Below, piece after piece: positions 24,760-34,765 of a stretch of 64,000 nucleotides of DNA (positions are counted from its first letter, which is position 1; each line of letters begins with the position of its first letter). The DNA comes from Pedobacter sp. MC2016-14 (GTDB taxonomy: Bacteria; Bacteroidota; Bacteroidia; Sphingobacteriales; Sphingobacteriaceae): assembly GCF_020991475.1 (NCBI RefSeq), contig NZ_JAJMPA010000003.1:186001-250000 (forward strand). The letters are read 5' to 3'. Under the pieces are notes generated by a model. It searched no databases and had not been told where the DNA came from. It worked only from the letters and a program-made list of their open reading frames with translations. The position numbers and the translations under genes are program-made.

Positions 24760-26025
24760 ATGAAGTTATCTTTTTGGGGCCTATATGTGCTGTTTTTACT
24801 GAACTTAAGTGCTTTTAAAGCGAATGGCCAATCGATTGAAAAGCCTGTTGCCTTTTCGGGTGCAGAGGGTTTTGGTAAATATGCTACTGGTGGACGTGGC
24901 GGAGAAACAGTTGCGGTAACAAACTTAAACGATAATGGGGAAGGAAGTTTTAGGGCTGCTTTACTAAAATATCCTTCTTCGCCTTTAACTGTTATTTTTA
25001 AAGTTGAGGGAACTATTGAACTCAAAAGCAACATCAAGATCAGCAGGCCTAACCTGACTATAGACGGTCAAACTGCTCCTGGAAACGGAATTTGTTTGAA
25101 AAATAAATCATTGATTATCAATGGTGCAAGTGGCGGACGTTTGGGCAACCACGGAAACATCATTATCCGTTACCTGCGTTCGAGGCCCGGAGGTACGCTG
25201 TCGTCTGGTTTGTATGGCATAGACCTTGAAAATACGCATGATGTAATGATTGATCATTGCTCTTTTAGCTGGGCTAACGAAGAATGCGCTGCCATGTACG
25301 ACGTTAAAAATATCACGATGCAGTGGTGTATCATTAGCGAAGGCCTTTATCAGGCAGGGCATGCTAAAGGAAAACGGTCTTATGGAGGCGTATGGGGTGG
25401 TCAGAAGGCCAGCTATCACCATAACCTTATTGCCAATCAAAACAGCAGAACGGTTCGTTTTAATGGTGCAAGGGCACACGATACCCTGGCCGTAGTAGAT
25501 TATAGAAACAATGTGATCTTTAACTGGGGATCTGCAAATGCTTGTTACGGTGGCGAAGTAGAGATTAATGGCGGTCGCTCCGAAGTCAACATCGTTAATA
25601 ATTATTATATCCCGGGCCCTGCTACGGCAAAGGAATGGAAGTTTGTAAAAGCAAACTATACCGAGAAGAAAGCCAAAGGAGTTGGACATTGGTACCTGGA
25701 GGGCAATGTGATGAAAGGGGATGCTGCATTGAGCAGAAAGAATATAAAAGGCCTTGACCTTACCGAAATTCCGGATGGGCTAAGGGATAGCGTGGTGTTT
25801 ACAAAACCTTTTGTCATTGAAGCTGCTTATGCTTTAAAAGACCAATCTGCAGAGGAAGCGCTTAAATTGGTGATGTTGAATGTTGGTGCTATACTGCCCA
25901 AAAGAGATGCTGTAGACGAGCGCATCATTGATTATTTAAAGGGCAAGGGTAAATTTGGTCTAGGAAGTTTTGCTAAACCTGGAATTATAGATAGCCCCGA
26001 GGCAGTAGGAGGATGGCCATTTTAA
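24760..26025 (+). CDS. Exported pectate lyase-like protein (PL1 family)
   Basis: 421 residues with a signal peptide (LYVLFLLNLSAFKANGQ). It has the opening FSGAEGFGKYATGGRGGE typical of Bacteroidota pectate lyases, then VAVTNLNDNGEGSFRAAL, LTIDGQTAPGNGI, and repeated beta-helix rungs (VMIDHCSFSWANEE, ITMQWCIISEG). It probably cleaves polygalacturonate by beta-elimination in the periplasm or outside the cell. It stands next to, and convergent with, an ECF sigma gene, and about 3 kb from a SusCD pair, so it may feed that transporter. Confidence 0.88.
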   Translation: MKLSFWGLYVLFLLNLSAFKANGQSIEKPVAFSGAEGFGKYATGGRGGETVAVTNLNDNGEGSFRAALLKYPSSPLTVIFKVEGTIELKSNIKISRPNLTIDGQTAPGNGICLKNKSLIINGASGGRLGNHGNIIIRYLRSRPGGTLSSGLYGIDLENTHDVMIDHCSFSWANEECAAMYDVKNITMQWCIISEGLYQAGHAKGKRSYGGVWGGQKASYHHNLIANQNSRTVRFNGARAHDTLAVVDYRNNVIFNWGSANACYGGEVEINGGRSEVNIVNNYYIPGPATAKEWKFVKANYTEKKAKGVGHWYLEGNVMKGDAALSRKNIKGLDLTEIPDGLRDSVVFTKPFVIEAAYALKDQSAEEALKLVMLNVGAILPKRDAVDERIIDYLKGKGKFGLGSFAKPGIIDSPEAVGGWPF

Positions 26026-26033
26026 TCCTAAGC

Positions 26034-26723
26034 CTACCTGCGATGGTTAAATGACTTCCGTAAGGTGATGATGGCATTACGAAGATGCGTTTTAATGGTA
26101 CCCAGCGGTATATTAAGCGCTTCGGCTGCTTCTGTATGGGTAAAACCACCAAAATAGATGAGATCTATAATTTCTTTTTGATGGGCAGGCAGTTGTTGTG
26201 TGAGCTGTTTTATACCAATGGTTTCTATATTAAAGTGAATACGGTGCAGCTGGTTTACTGATGAAATGACATCTTCTAGTACATCATTTTTGATGGTGTT
26301 ACTTTCTGTCTTACTTCTGAGGTTATCAATAGATTTATTTCTTGCTATTTTAGCCATCCAGGTAAATAACCTGCCCTTTTCGGGATCATATTCTTTAATG
26401 CATTTAAATATTTTGACAAAAGTTTCTTGCTGCACATCTTCTGCTGCTTCAACTGACTTTACTATTCTGGAAATGATGCCGAACAGGGCTGCTGAATAAT
26501 TTTTGTACAGCAATGCATAGGCTTTTCTATCGCCAGCTCTTAATGCTTTTACAAGTTCAGCCTCTGGCGCCAGTTCCGGGCTTTTGATTTGGGCAGGAAG
26601 TTGCTCCAGGTATTGTTCCTTATCGAAAACAGGTAATAAGCCCTGCAAAAATGATAAAATAGAGGTATTATTAAGCTGATTACTTAATGGTAATGTGTAA
26701 GAGGTAACTAATTTTGTGTTCAC
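26034..26723 (-). CDS. ECF RNA polymerase sigma factor
   Basis: Sigma-70 regions 2 and 4: ALRAGDRKAYALLYKNYSAA, EDVQQETFVKIFKCIKEYDP, GRLFTWMAKIARNKSIDNLR; then LPAHQKEIIDLIYFGGFTHT and IPLGTIKTHLRNAIITLRKS. The frame has no ATG before residue ~150; I chose GTG 26723, but TTG codons up to 26804 or nearer the domain (about residue 60) are possible, so the N-terminus is uncertain. It has no adjacent FecR or zinc-finger anti-sigma. It is divergent from the second ECF gene at 26943 and convergent with the pectate lyase (8-bp gap). Confidence 0.82.
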   Translation of the reverse strand: MNTKLVTSYTLPLSNQLNNTSILSFLQGLLPVFDKEQYLEQLPAQIKSPELAPEAELVKALRAGDRKAYALLYKNYSAALFGIISRIVKSVEAAEDVQQETFVKIFKCIKEYDPEKGRLFTWMAKIARNKSIDNLRSKTESNTIKNDVLEDVISSVNQLHRIHFNIETIGIKQLTQQLPAHQKEIIDLIYFGGFTHTEAAEALNIPLGTIKTHLRNAIITLRKSFNHRR

Positions 26724-26942
26724 AGTAGTTGCATTTGGTAAATGTATCCAGGCAAATACAATTGCTATACCAATTTTGGGAGAATGGTATATATACTGCC
26801 GCAAATATTCTTTTCAGGATTAATTAATGCTCATTATCTCTAGGGTTGCGGGTTTAAAAGATGTTGATCTTTGATTTATGCGATTGGTTTGTGTGTTGAT
26901 TTTGAAAAATATTCAGATATTGTGCCCTAAAGGGTGAATGGT

Positions 26943-27545
26943 ATGGAGCCAGGTATAAAAAAAGATGAATTTTATTGGCTGGAGTTATTCAAAAGGAGAG
27001 AAGAAAATGCCCTTGCTTATTTTTTTGACCTTCATTATAAATCCCTTTGCTATTTCTCCAATAGGTTGATTTTGGATGAAGCAGAGGCGGAGGATATTGT
27101 TGCAGATAGTTTTATCAGGTTATGGAAGGGCGACCAGGATAATTATACCGCGCAAAGTATAAAAGCCTTCTTATACATCAGCTGTCGCAATGCTTGTTTC
27201 AATTACCTGAAAAGAATTAAGGTTAAGACTGTGGCGCAGGAGATTTACCACAATCAACTGGAGATGGAAGACCGGACCATCCTCAATAAAATTATTAAAG
27301 CAGAGGTGCTGGAAATGCTGGTTCAGGAAATAGAGCTGCTGCCCGAAAAATGCCGGGAGGTATTTAAACTCTTGTATTTTGAGGATAAAAAAACGGATGA
27401 AATAGCTTTGCAATTAGGTATTTCGGCAAAAACGGTGCGTAACCATAAGGCGAAAGCCATAGCCTTAATTAAGGTTTCTATTCTTAAAAAAGGCATTACA
27501 GACGCATTTTACCTGGCATGCTTAATTATTTTGAAGAAATATTGA
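26943..27545 (+). CDS. FecI-like ECF sigma factor
   Basis: 200 residues from ATG 26943. Region 2 is ALAYFFDLHYKSLCYFSNRL, EAEDIVADSFIRLWKGD and KAFLYISCRNACFNYLKRIK; region 4 is LPEKCREVFKLLYFEDKKTD followed by LGISAKTVRNHKAKAIALIK. It is the Bacteroidota FecI type that pairs with FecR and an STN TonB receptor, both encoded next. When substrate binds the receptor, FecR frees this factor to transcribe the susCD genes. Confidence 0.9.
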   Translation: MEPGIKKDEFYWLELFKRREENALAYFFDLHYKSLCYFSNRLILDEAEAEDIVADSFIRLWKGDQDNYTAQSIKAFLYISCRNACFNYLKRIKVKTVAQEIYHNQLEMEDRTILNKIIKAEVLEMLVQEIELLPEKCREVFKLLYFEDKKTDEIALQLGISAKTVRNHKAKAIALIKVSILKKGITDAFYLACLIILKKY

Positions 27546-27612
27546 TTTTTTTCTCATTTGGAATGGGCATTTTCAGAACTGGATTGTATCTATATTAAAC
27601 GAACCTGCTATT

Positions 27613-28812
27613 ATGCTTGAAAACGAGTTTCACATTTCAGAACTTATAGGCGAAAGGCTGAAGGGAAACCTTAATGCTGAACAAGAAGCGGAGCTTAATG
27701 CCTGGATAGAATTGAATGAAGAAAACAGGCTGCTTCTTGAAGAGTTGGAAGGAACTAAAATAAGTGAAGAAATTTTACATTTTGTGGCTGTAGATAAAGC
27801 TTCTATATGGGATAAAACGATTAAAGGCATACAAAATGAAGATAGAAAAAAGCCGGTACTGAGCTTATGGACAAGATGGAGTATTGCCGCTACGCTGTTT
27901 TTAATAGCAGGCATGAGCTTGTTTTTTTACATTAACAACCGGGATGCCGGATTAAACCAAAAGCAGGAAGAGGTTTATGAGAATGATATCTTAGCCGGAC
28001 GAAATGGAGCAACCTTAACGTTGGCTGATGGACGAAAGTTGCAACTTGCCACTGCGGCCCAGGGTCAACTGGCAAACGAGGCGGGTATAAAGATTAGCAA
28101 GACTGCAGATGGAAAAATAGTTTATGAACTTAGTTCGTTGACTGCCCAAAACCCTAAAGGCCGTTATTCGGGAACTGAGCCCAGTTACAATACGCTTGCT
28201 ACCAATAAAGGCGAACAATATCAGGTGGTTTTGCCAGATAAATCTATAGTGTGGTTAAATGCGGCTTCTGCACTCAGGTTTCCTGCATCTTTTGTGGGTA
28301 TGAAGAATAGGATAGTTTTGTTAGAAGGTGAAGCTTATTTTGAAATTGCCAAAGATAAAAGGCATCCTTTTATGGTTAAGGTAGCTAGACAGGAAATTAC
28401 AGTTTTGGGTACCCACTTTAACATAACGGCCTATAAAGATGATGCGGATATCAAAACAACTTTGCTGGAAGGAAGTATACAGATGAACAATGATCTGGTG
28501 ATGAAGCCCAGCGAACAATATGTGAGCAACGACCAGCGTACGGAACTGAAAAACGTAGACGTGATGGAAGTCATTGCCTGGAAACAAGGTGATTTTATTT
28601 TTAGAAACCAGGAGCTGACAGCCTCTATGAAGCAGATTGCCAGATGGTATAATGTGGAAGTGATTTATGAACCCGGTGCGCCAAAAAAACTAAAGTTAGG
28701 TGGTTCTATATCACGGTCAAATCCACTTTCTGTAGTGCTTAGGACTATGGAACGAACAGGGAAAGTTAAATTTAAACTAGAAGGAAGGAGGGTCATCGTT
28801 TCGAAAGTATAA
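27613..28812 (+). CDS. FecR-type anti-sigma factor
   Basis: 399 residues. The N-terminal cytosolic part binds sigma (residues 1-~85), a single membrane helix follows (WSIAATLFLIAGMSLFFYI), and then the periplasmic FecR domain: GATLTLADGRKLQL, KGEQYQVVLPDKSIVWLNAA, VLLEGEAYFEIAKDKRHPF, ITVLGTHFNITAY, and the DUF4974-type C-terminus ARWYNVEVIYE. It transduces the signal from the SusC-type receptor at 28928 to the ECF factor at 26943. Confidence 0.92.
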   Translation: MLENEFHISELIGERLKGNLNAEQEAELNAWIELNEENRLLLEELEGTKISEEILHFVAVDKASIWDKTIKGIQNEDRKKPVLSLWTRWSIAATLFLIAGMSLFFYINNRDAGLNQKQEEVYENDILAGRNGATLTLADGRKLQLATAAQGQLANEAGIKISKTADGKIVYELSSLTAQNPKGRYSGTEPSYNTLATNKGEQYQVVLPDKSIVWLNAASALRFPASFVGMKNRIVLLEGEAYFEIAKDKRHPFMVKVARQEITVLGTHFNITAYKDDADIKTTLLEGSIQMNNDLVMKPSEQYVSNDQRTELKNVDVMEVIAWKQGDFIFRNQELTASMKQIARWYNVEVIYEPGAPKKLKLGGSISRSNPLSVVLRTMERTGKVKFKLEGRRVIVSKV

Positions 28813-28844
28813 CTACTAAAAATCGGGGCCTTTAAAGGTAAGTC

Positions 28845-28864
28845 GGAGGTGCGTCAACACCCCC
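28845..28864 (+). promoter_or_regulatory. Leader hairpin between fecR and susC
   Basis: GGAGGTG, six bases, CACCCCC, with one A-C mismatch, 64 bp before the susC ATG. A hairpin in this position before susC-like genes could attenuate or stabilise the mRNA. There is no U-run, so it is probably not a terminator. Confidence 0.35.
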
Positions 28865-28927
28865 AACTCATTCTGGCCAGTCAACTTATTGCTAACAACA
28901 AACTATCAACAAACCATACTAAAACAA

Positions 28928-31900
28928 ATGTATAAACTATTTACTGGAAAAGTACATGGCCTAACAGGCTTTGTCAAAAAACTACTGCTGGTTATGAGAT
29001 TAATCGTCCTGTTATTAACTACCGCGATCTTACAGGTTAGCGCAAGCGGATTTGCCCAAAAGGTAACCATCAGGGAAGAACATGCATCGCTGGAAGGTGT
29101 GCTTGCTAAAATAAAAATGCAGACCGGCTATGATTTCATTTACGATGAAGCCTTAATTGTTTCTGCAAGGCCGGTTACCGTAAAAATGACCGACGTTACG
29201 CTGGACAAGGTGCTGAAAGCATGTTTTGAAGGACAAGCATTTACCTATAGCATACTGGATAAAACCATCATTGTAAAAGATAAGCCTTCATCGATCTTTG
29301 ATAAAATTCGTGCTTCAATGGCAAGTATCTCTGTTGAAGGAGTTGTTTTGGATGATCAAAATCAGGCCATGCCGGGCGTAACTGTTAAAGAAAAGGGCAC
29401 TGGCAAAGGCATAATCACAACTGCAAACGGGGCTTTTAAATTTAATGTGACGGATGAAAACAGTATCCTGGTTTTCTCTTTTGTAGGCTATCAGATAAAA
29501 GAAATACTTGCAAAAATGTTACTGGCCAACCATACCGTTATCTTACTGCGTAGTGACATGAACCTAACAGAGGTGGTTATCAATAAAGGTTATTACAATA
29601 CTACCAAAGCATTAAATACTGGTAACGTAAGCACGGTTTCTGCCAAAAGTATAGAACAGCAGCCCGTAAGTAATCCTCTTGCTGCTATGCAGGGGCAGGT
29701 GGCCGGAATGTTTATCACGCAGAGCTCGGGGGTTCCGGGAGGTGATTTTAAAGTGCAAATTAGGGGGCAGAACAGTATTGCAAATGGCAATGATCCTTTA
29801 TATGTTATTGACGGTGTTCCTTACAGTATAGCCCCTCAGTTGCAAAGCGACAACAACCTCAATCCTACAGGCGGCAACCCGCTAAACTTCATCAATCCCC
29901 ACGATATTGAAAGCATAGATGTACTAAAAGATGCAGATGCTACAGCAATTTATGGTAGCAGGGGTGCAAATGGTGTTGTTCTCATTACAACCAAAAAAGG
30001 AAAAGCAGGAGAAACCAGGGTAGACTTTAACGTTTACCAGGGAATTGGAAAAATTACGCGCGCTGTTCAATACCTTAATACAGTGCAGTATTTGCAAATG
30101 CGTAATGAGGCTTTTAAAAATGATGGCGTTCAACCAGATCCGGCTATAGATTTAGATATTCTGGGTGGTAATACCTGGGATCCGAACAGTTACACCGACT
30201 GGCAGAAGTTATTAATTGGTGGTACGGCACACTATAGTGATGCGCAGGGATCTATATCTGGCGGCAATGAGCTAACGCAGTACACCGTAGGTGGTGGCTA
30301 TCACCGCGAAACTACTGTTTTTCCTGGTACTTCATCAGATCAGAAAGGTTCGCTGCACTTTAGTGTAAACAGCAGCTCTAAAAATCAGCGCTTTAAAATG
30401 GTTTTTACCGGTAACTACATTGCCGACTTTACGACGCTGCCCAAAGTAGACCCTACCTCTTATTTAACTACACTTGCTCCAAATGCACCGGAAGCTTATT
30501 TGCCTGATGGTGCCCTGAACTGGGCTGGTGGTAGCTGGCGGTCGGGAAATCCCTATGCTTATCTTCAGCAACCTTATTATGGGCGTACCACTAACCTTCT
30601 CAGTAATTTAATACTATCTTATGCTATAGTAAAAGGGCTGGAGATTAAAACAAGTTTAGGTTACACCAATCTGCAAGCAGACCAGAAAGTGACTATACCT
30701 TTAACTTCCCTGGATCCTTTAACCGGAGCAGTTTCCGGTAACAGCACTTTTAACCACGCCAATACGCGTTCCTGGATTGCCGAGCCTCAGCTGAATTACA
30801 AATTGACCTATGGAAACCACCAGTTCTCGGCCTTAGTGGGAACCAGTTTTCAGCAAAGCCATAATGATGGGGTAAAACTCCTTGCAAATGGATTTAGCTC
30901 TGATCTGCTACTGGGAAATCTTCAGGCGGCCTCTAAAATAACACCTCAAAGTGTAACTGACATTTTTTATAAATACAACGCCATTTACAGTCGCATCAAT
31001 TATAGCTTCAAAGAAAAATATGTAGTTAATTTAACCGCAAGGCGGGATGGAAGCAGTCGTTTTGGTCCCGGTAAACAATTTGCTAATTTTGGTGCTGCAG
31101 GGGCGGCTTGGATTTTTTCAAAAGAGAATTGGGTGGCGGAACATTTAAAGTTCCTTAGTTTCGGTAAACTGAGGGCTAGTTATGGTAGCTCGGGTAATGA
31201 CCAGGTAAGCGACTATACTTTCCTTGACCGTTACAATTCTACAACCAATACCTATGGCGGTGCGCAGGGCCTTTTTCCAGTTAGTTTCTTTAATCCGCTG
31301 CTGGCCTGGGAGCAAAATACTAAAATGGAAACTGCCCTTGAACTCGGATTTTTGGATAATAAGCTTAATTTTTCTGCGAGTTATTATAGAAACCGTTCTT
31401 CTAATCAATTGCTTGACCTCACCTTATCAGCAGTTACTGGTTTCGCTTTCATTTCTGAAAACCTGCCTGCCACAGTGCAGAATAACGGACTGGAATTTAC
31501 TTTGAGTACTGTGAATATTCAAAGGGATAACTTTAAATGGAATACTTCATTTAACCTCAGCATACCGCGCAATAAATTGGTTGCCTTTCCTGATATCGCC
31601 AATACAGCATACAATTCAGTCTACATCATAGGGCAACCTTTAACCATTTCAAGGATTTATAAATATGAGGGTGTAGACACGCAAACAGGACTCTATCAGT
31701 TTATGGGGGCAGATGGTCAATTGACTTCAGACCCCATCATGTTAACGGACGAAATTAGTGTGGTAGACAGGGCACCAAAATATTACGGTGGCTTGCAAAA
31801 TAGTCTAAGCTATAAACACTTTACGCTGGATTTTCTGTTCCATTTTGTAAAGCAAAAGGGGGCGAATTTTGAATATGTTAACGTTGATGGCATACCAGGT

Positions 31901-32257
31901 TCTTATGCTGCCAACCAACCGGTAGGTGTGTTAACGCGCTGGCAGAATCCGGGTGATATTTCCAATATTCAAAGATTTAATCAAGACTACAGTACCATTA
32001 CTTCTTCAAATGCCGCCGCCATGAGTGATCAGCAATTTAAGGATGCGTCATTTATAAGGCTCAAAAACCTTTCCCTTTCTTATACTTTGCCAAATAGTTG
32101 GTTTGATGTTTTAAAAGTTAGAAATGCAAGGTTTTACTTTCAGGGGCAGAACTTACTGACCATTACAAAATATATAGGCTATGATCCGGAGAACAGGGAT
32201 TATACATCATTGCCACCACTTAAGGTGTATACCATGGGCTTACAAATTACTTTATAA
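28928..32257 (+). CDS. SusC-family TonB-dependent receptor with STN domain
   Basis: 1109 residues from ATG 28928. A signal peptide (LLLTTAILQVSASGFAQK) is followed by an STN domain (EGVLAKIKMQTGYDFIYDEA), a carboxypeptidase-regulatory-like repeat (VSVEGVVLDDQNQAMPGVTV), the plug with YVIDGVPY and DVLKDADATAIYGSRGANGV, and a 22-strand barrel ending YTMGLQITL. It imports an oligosaccharide or similar ligand with the SusD partner. The STN domain means it also signals to FecR. Substrate unknown; the pectate lyase nearby makes pectin fragments one option. Confidence 0.92.
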   Translation: MYKLFTGKVHGLTGFVKKLLLVMRLIVLLLTTAILQVSASGFAQKVTIREEHASLEGVLAKIKMQTGYDFIYDEALIVSARPVTVKMTDVTLDKVLKACFEGQAFTYSILDKTIIVKDKPSSIFDKIRASMASISVEGVVLDDQNQAMPGVTVKEKGTGKGIITTANGAFKFNVTDENSILVFSFVGYQIKEILAKMLLANHTVILLRSDMNLTEVVINKGYYNTTKALNTGNVSTVSAKSIEQQPVSNPLAAMQGQVAGMFITQSSGVPGGDFKVQIRGQNSIANGNDPLYVIDGVPYSIAPQLQSDNNLNPTGGNPLNFINPHDIESIDVLKDADATAIYGSRGANGVVLITTKKGKAGETRVDFNVYQGIGKITRAVQYLNTVQYLQMRNEAFKNDGVQPDPAIDLDILGGNTWDPNSYTDWQKLLIGGTAHYSDAQGSISGGNELTQYTVGGGYHRETTVFPGTSSDQKGSLHFSVNSSSKNQRFKMVFTGNYIADFTTLPKVDPTSYLTTLAPNAPEAYLPDGALNWAGGSWRSGNPYAYLQQPYYGRTTNLLSNLILSYAIVKGLEIKTSLGYTNLQADQKVTIPLTSLDPLTGAVSGNSTFNHANTRSWIAEPQLNYKLTYGNHQFSALVGTSFQQSHNDGVKLLANGFSSDLLLGNLQAASKITPQSVTDIFYKYNAIYSRINYSFKEKYVVNLTARRDGSSRFGPGKQFANFGAAGAAWIFSKENWVAEHLKFLSFGKLRASYGSSGNDQVSDYTFLDRYNSTTNTYGGAQGLFPVSFFNPLLAWEQNTKMETALELGFLDNKLNFSASYYRNRSSNQLLDLTLSAVTGFAFISENLPATVQNNGLEFTLSTVNIQRDNFKWNTSFNLSIPRNKLVAFPDIANTAYNSVYIIGQPLTISRIYKYEGVDTQTGLYQFMGADGQLTSDPIMLTDEISVVDRAPKYYGGLQNSLSYKHFTLDFLFHFVKQKGANFEYVNVDGIPGSYAANQPVGVLTRWQNPGDISNIQRFNQDYSTITSSNAAAMSDQQFKDASFIRLKNLSLSYTLPNSWFDVLKVRNARFYFQGQNLLTITKYIGYDPENRDYTSLPPLKVYTMGLQITL

Positions 32258-32261
32258 ACAG

Positions 32262-33731
32262 ATGATTATGAAATTAAAAGATATTAACTTAAAGAAAGCA
32301 GCAACAGTTTTTCTGTTGTGCAGTCTGCTTATTATACAAGGTTGCAAAGATGCCGTGAATGTTCCTGCACCAACTAATAGTTTAATAGGTGAAGCTGTAT
32401 ATACCAACAACAAAACGGCGACGGCAGTGCTGACGGGGATTTACAGCAATATGCATTCAGGCCTAAACATGGTAGATGGTAACTGGGGCATGAGCATGTT
32501 ATTGGGAACTGCGGCAGATGAAATGAAGAATTACTTTATAGGTATTGCAGCTACAGAATTTTATACCAATAACATTACGCCATCAAGCTCTTCTACCTAC
32601 TTCTGGGCAGATTGTTTCAAATATATTTATGTAACCAATGCGGCTATGGAAGGTGTCAATAAATCAGAAACCATAACCCCATTGGTTAAGCGGCAATTGA
32701 TAGGAGAAGCTAAATTTTTGCGGGCTTTTTTTAATTTTTATGCTTTAAACCTGTTTGGTAGTATCCCGCTGGTTACCTCAACAGATCCTAAAGTGAATAA
32801 TGTGATTAGCCGGAGCAGCAGGGCCGTGGTTTACCGCGCAATTATAGCAGATCTTTTATCGGCGCAGGAACTTTTAACGGATAATTACATGGACGCTGCC
32901 AACGCAAGTACAACGGAAAGGATCCGTCCAAATAAAGGGGCAGCAACCGCCCTATTGGCAAGGACCTATCTTTACATTGGCGATTGGAGCAACGCTGAAA
33001 TCCAGGCAACCGCATTGATTAGTAATTCCAATTATAGTATTTTAACAGATATTAACCAGGTTTTTCTTAAAAACAGTCAGGAGGCAATATGGCAGTTGGC
33101 TTCGTCCAGTCCAACAGTGACCAATACGCTGGATGCTTATAATTTTGTTTTACAAGCTGCCCCTGGCATACGTTATCACGTTACACTTAACGCCTATTTG
33201 CTGAATGCATTTGAAGCTGGGGACAACAGGAAAAATAACTGGGTAAAAAGTTTTGAGGTGGGAAATACCACTTATTTTCATCCATATAAATACAAAAATA
33301 ATTTAGTAGGCAGTGCGGTAACGGAAAATGTGATGGTATTTCGTCTAGGTGAACAATACCTGATCCGTGCTGAAGCAAGGGCACATTTGAATGATGTTGT
33401 GGGGGCTGTTGCTGATCTTAATGCCTTGCGCAGTAGGGCAAGAGCTTCAGCTTCAGTCGGAATTCCTGATCCGCTGCCTGCCTTGCCACAAAATATTTCG
33501 GAAACGGCCTTGATGCAAGCGATATTACATGAGCGCCAAATTGAACTTTTTAGTGAATGGGGGCATAGGTGGTTTGACCTTAGGAGAACAAATAACCTGG
33601 ATGCTGTGATGGGCGGTGCAAATGGAGTTACTGCCTCAAAAGGAGGAAACTGGACCAGTGATGATGCATGGCTACCCTTGCCCGCAGCAGAAATTCAAGC
33701 GAATCCTAACTTAGTTGCTAATCCTGGATAA
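32262..33731 (+). CDS. SusD/RagB-family outer-membrane lipoprotein
   Basis: 489 residues from ATG 32262, 4 bp after susC (32268 is also possible). Lipobox SLLIIQGCKDA. SusD features: NNKTATAVLTGIYSNM, GEAKFLRAFFNFYALNLFGS, IPLVTSTDPKVNN, TAYLYIG-like ARTYLYIGDWSNAE, then RLGEQYLIRAEARAHL and HERQIELFSEWGHRWFDLRR near the end. It forms the lid of the SusC barrel and binds the substrate at the cell surface. Confidence 0.92.
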   Translation: MIMKLKDINLKKAATVFLLCSLLIIQGCKDAVNVPAPTNSLIGEAVYTNNKTATAVLTGIYSNMHSGLNMVDGNWGMSMLLGTAADEMKNYFIGIAATEFYTNNITPSSSSTYFWADCFKYIYVTNAAMEGVNKSETITPLVKRQLIGEAKFLRAFFNFYALNLFGSIPLVTSTDPKVNNVISRSSRAVVYRAIIADLLSAQELLTDNYMDAANASTTERIRPNKGAATALLARTYLYIGDWSNAEIQATALISNSNYSILTDINQVFLKNSQEAIWQLASSSPTVTNTLDAYNFVLQAAPGIRYHVTLNAYLLNAFEAGDNRKNNWVKSFEVGNTTYFHPYKYKNNLVGSAVTENVMVFRLGEQYLIRAEARAHLNDVVGAVADLNALRSRARASASVGIPDPLPALPQNISETALMQAILHERQIELFSEWGHRWFDLRRTNNLDAVMGGANGVTASKGGNWTSDDAWLPLPAAEIQANPNLVANPG

Positions 33732-33733
33732 CC

Positions 33734-34765
33734 ATGATGAAACAGTTAATTTACACGCTATTGTGTTTTATGCCTACTTTTGCTTTTGCACAGCAGACTG
33801 ATTTTGTCATCAAAGGAAAAATAGGCCAGTGGTGTGCCCCGGTGAGGCTTTATTTAAAATATGTAAAAGACGGGACACCCACCACAGATTCTGTTGTGCT
33901 TAAGAATGGTGAATTTGAGATCAGGGGGAAACTAAAGAAGATAACCAGCGCTTCCCTGATTTTAAGCAGAAAACCGGGATTGCATTGGCCATATGACGAA
34001 CTTTTTTTATATTTAGTGCCGGGCGTAACAACCATTTGCAGTAAAGATTCGGTAGCTAATGCTGTAGTAAGTGGAACGGAAATTAATTTAGCATATGCTA
34101 AGTTTCAGCTAGCTTTTACAGAGATTAAGACCCAAGAAGCAGCTAGAAAAAGTGCAATGGGGATTTACAGGAAACTGATAAAGGAAAGCCTATCTCAATT
34201 TGTACTGTTATCTGCCTTAAAATCTGGTAGCTATATTTCGGATTATAAACAGCTGGATAGTTTGCTCCGTGAAATGCCCCTGACTGCGCAGCGAAGTACG
34301 GAAGGCATTGAACTGTCTGCAAAGATTAGCAGGAGGCAAAAAATAGCATTGGGTAGTATAGCGCCTGATTTTGAACAGTGGGATACTAGCGGTAAACCAT
34401 TAAAACTTTCTGCTTTAAGAGGGAAATATGTGCTGCTTGATTTCTGGGCTTCCTGGTGTAAGCCTTGCCGCGCTGAGAACCTGCATTTAGTGAAGGTTTA
34501 TGATCAATTTAAAAACAGCAATTTTACTGTTTTGGGAATCTCTATAGATGTGGGAAGAGAAAAATGGTTAAAAGCAATTGTGGACGATGGATTACAATGG
34601 CTGCATGCATCAGATCTTAAAAGACCTAATGCAGCAGCTAATTTATATGACATCCAGGCTGTTCCCACAAATTTTTTGATTGATCCAAAAGGGAAAATCA
34701 TCGCCAAAAACCTTTCTGTTACTGAGCTGGAAAACTATTTGAGAAGTTTATTGAAAGAGGGCTAG
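33734..34765 (+). CDS. TlpA-like thioredoxin-fold protein with DUF4369 domain
   Basis: 343 residues: signal peptide (LLCFMPTFAFAQQ), an N-terminal DUF4369-type domain (FVIKGKIGQWCAPVRLYLKY), a helical linker, and a C-terminal AhpC/TSA-TlpA thioredoxin domain with LRGKYVLLDFWASWCKPCRA (active CKPC) and cis-Pro loop QAVPTNFLIDPKGKI. It is probably a periplasmic thiol-disulfide oxidoreductase. Pairing with SusCD is common in Pedobacter; its link to uptake is unexplained. It begins 2 bp after susD, and its end overlaps the HAD gene by 18 bp. Confidence 0.9.
   Translation: MMKQLIYTLLCFMPTFAFAQQTDFVIKGKIGQWCAPVRLYLKYVKDGTPTTDSVVLKNGEFEIRGKLKKITSASLILSRKPGLHWPYDELFLYLVPGVTTICSKDSVANAVVSGTEINLAYAKFQLAFTEIKTQEAARKSAMGIYRKLIKESLSQFVLLSALKSGSYISDYKQLDSLLREMPLTAQRSTEGIELSAKISRRQKIALGSIAPDFEQWDTSGKPLKLSALRGKYVLLDFWASWCKPCRAENLHLVKVYDQFKNSNFTVLGISIDVGREKWLKAIVDDGLQWLHASDLKRPNAAANLYDIQAVPTNFLIDPKGKIIAKNLSVTELENYLRSLLKEG

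Noticed and set aside
25108..25689. 193-aa frame on the minus strand inside the pectate lyase gene
   Set aside because: Fully antisense to a clear lyase gene, no known domain and poor composition; a shadow frame.
26925..26934. CCCTAAAGGG as an operator for the ECF gene
   Set aside because: Only 4-bp arms; likely chance.
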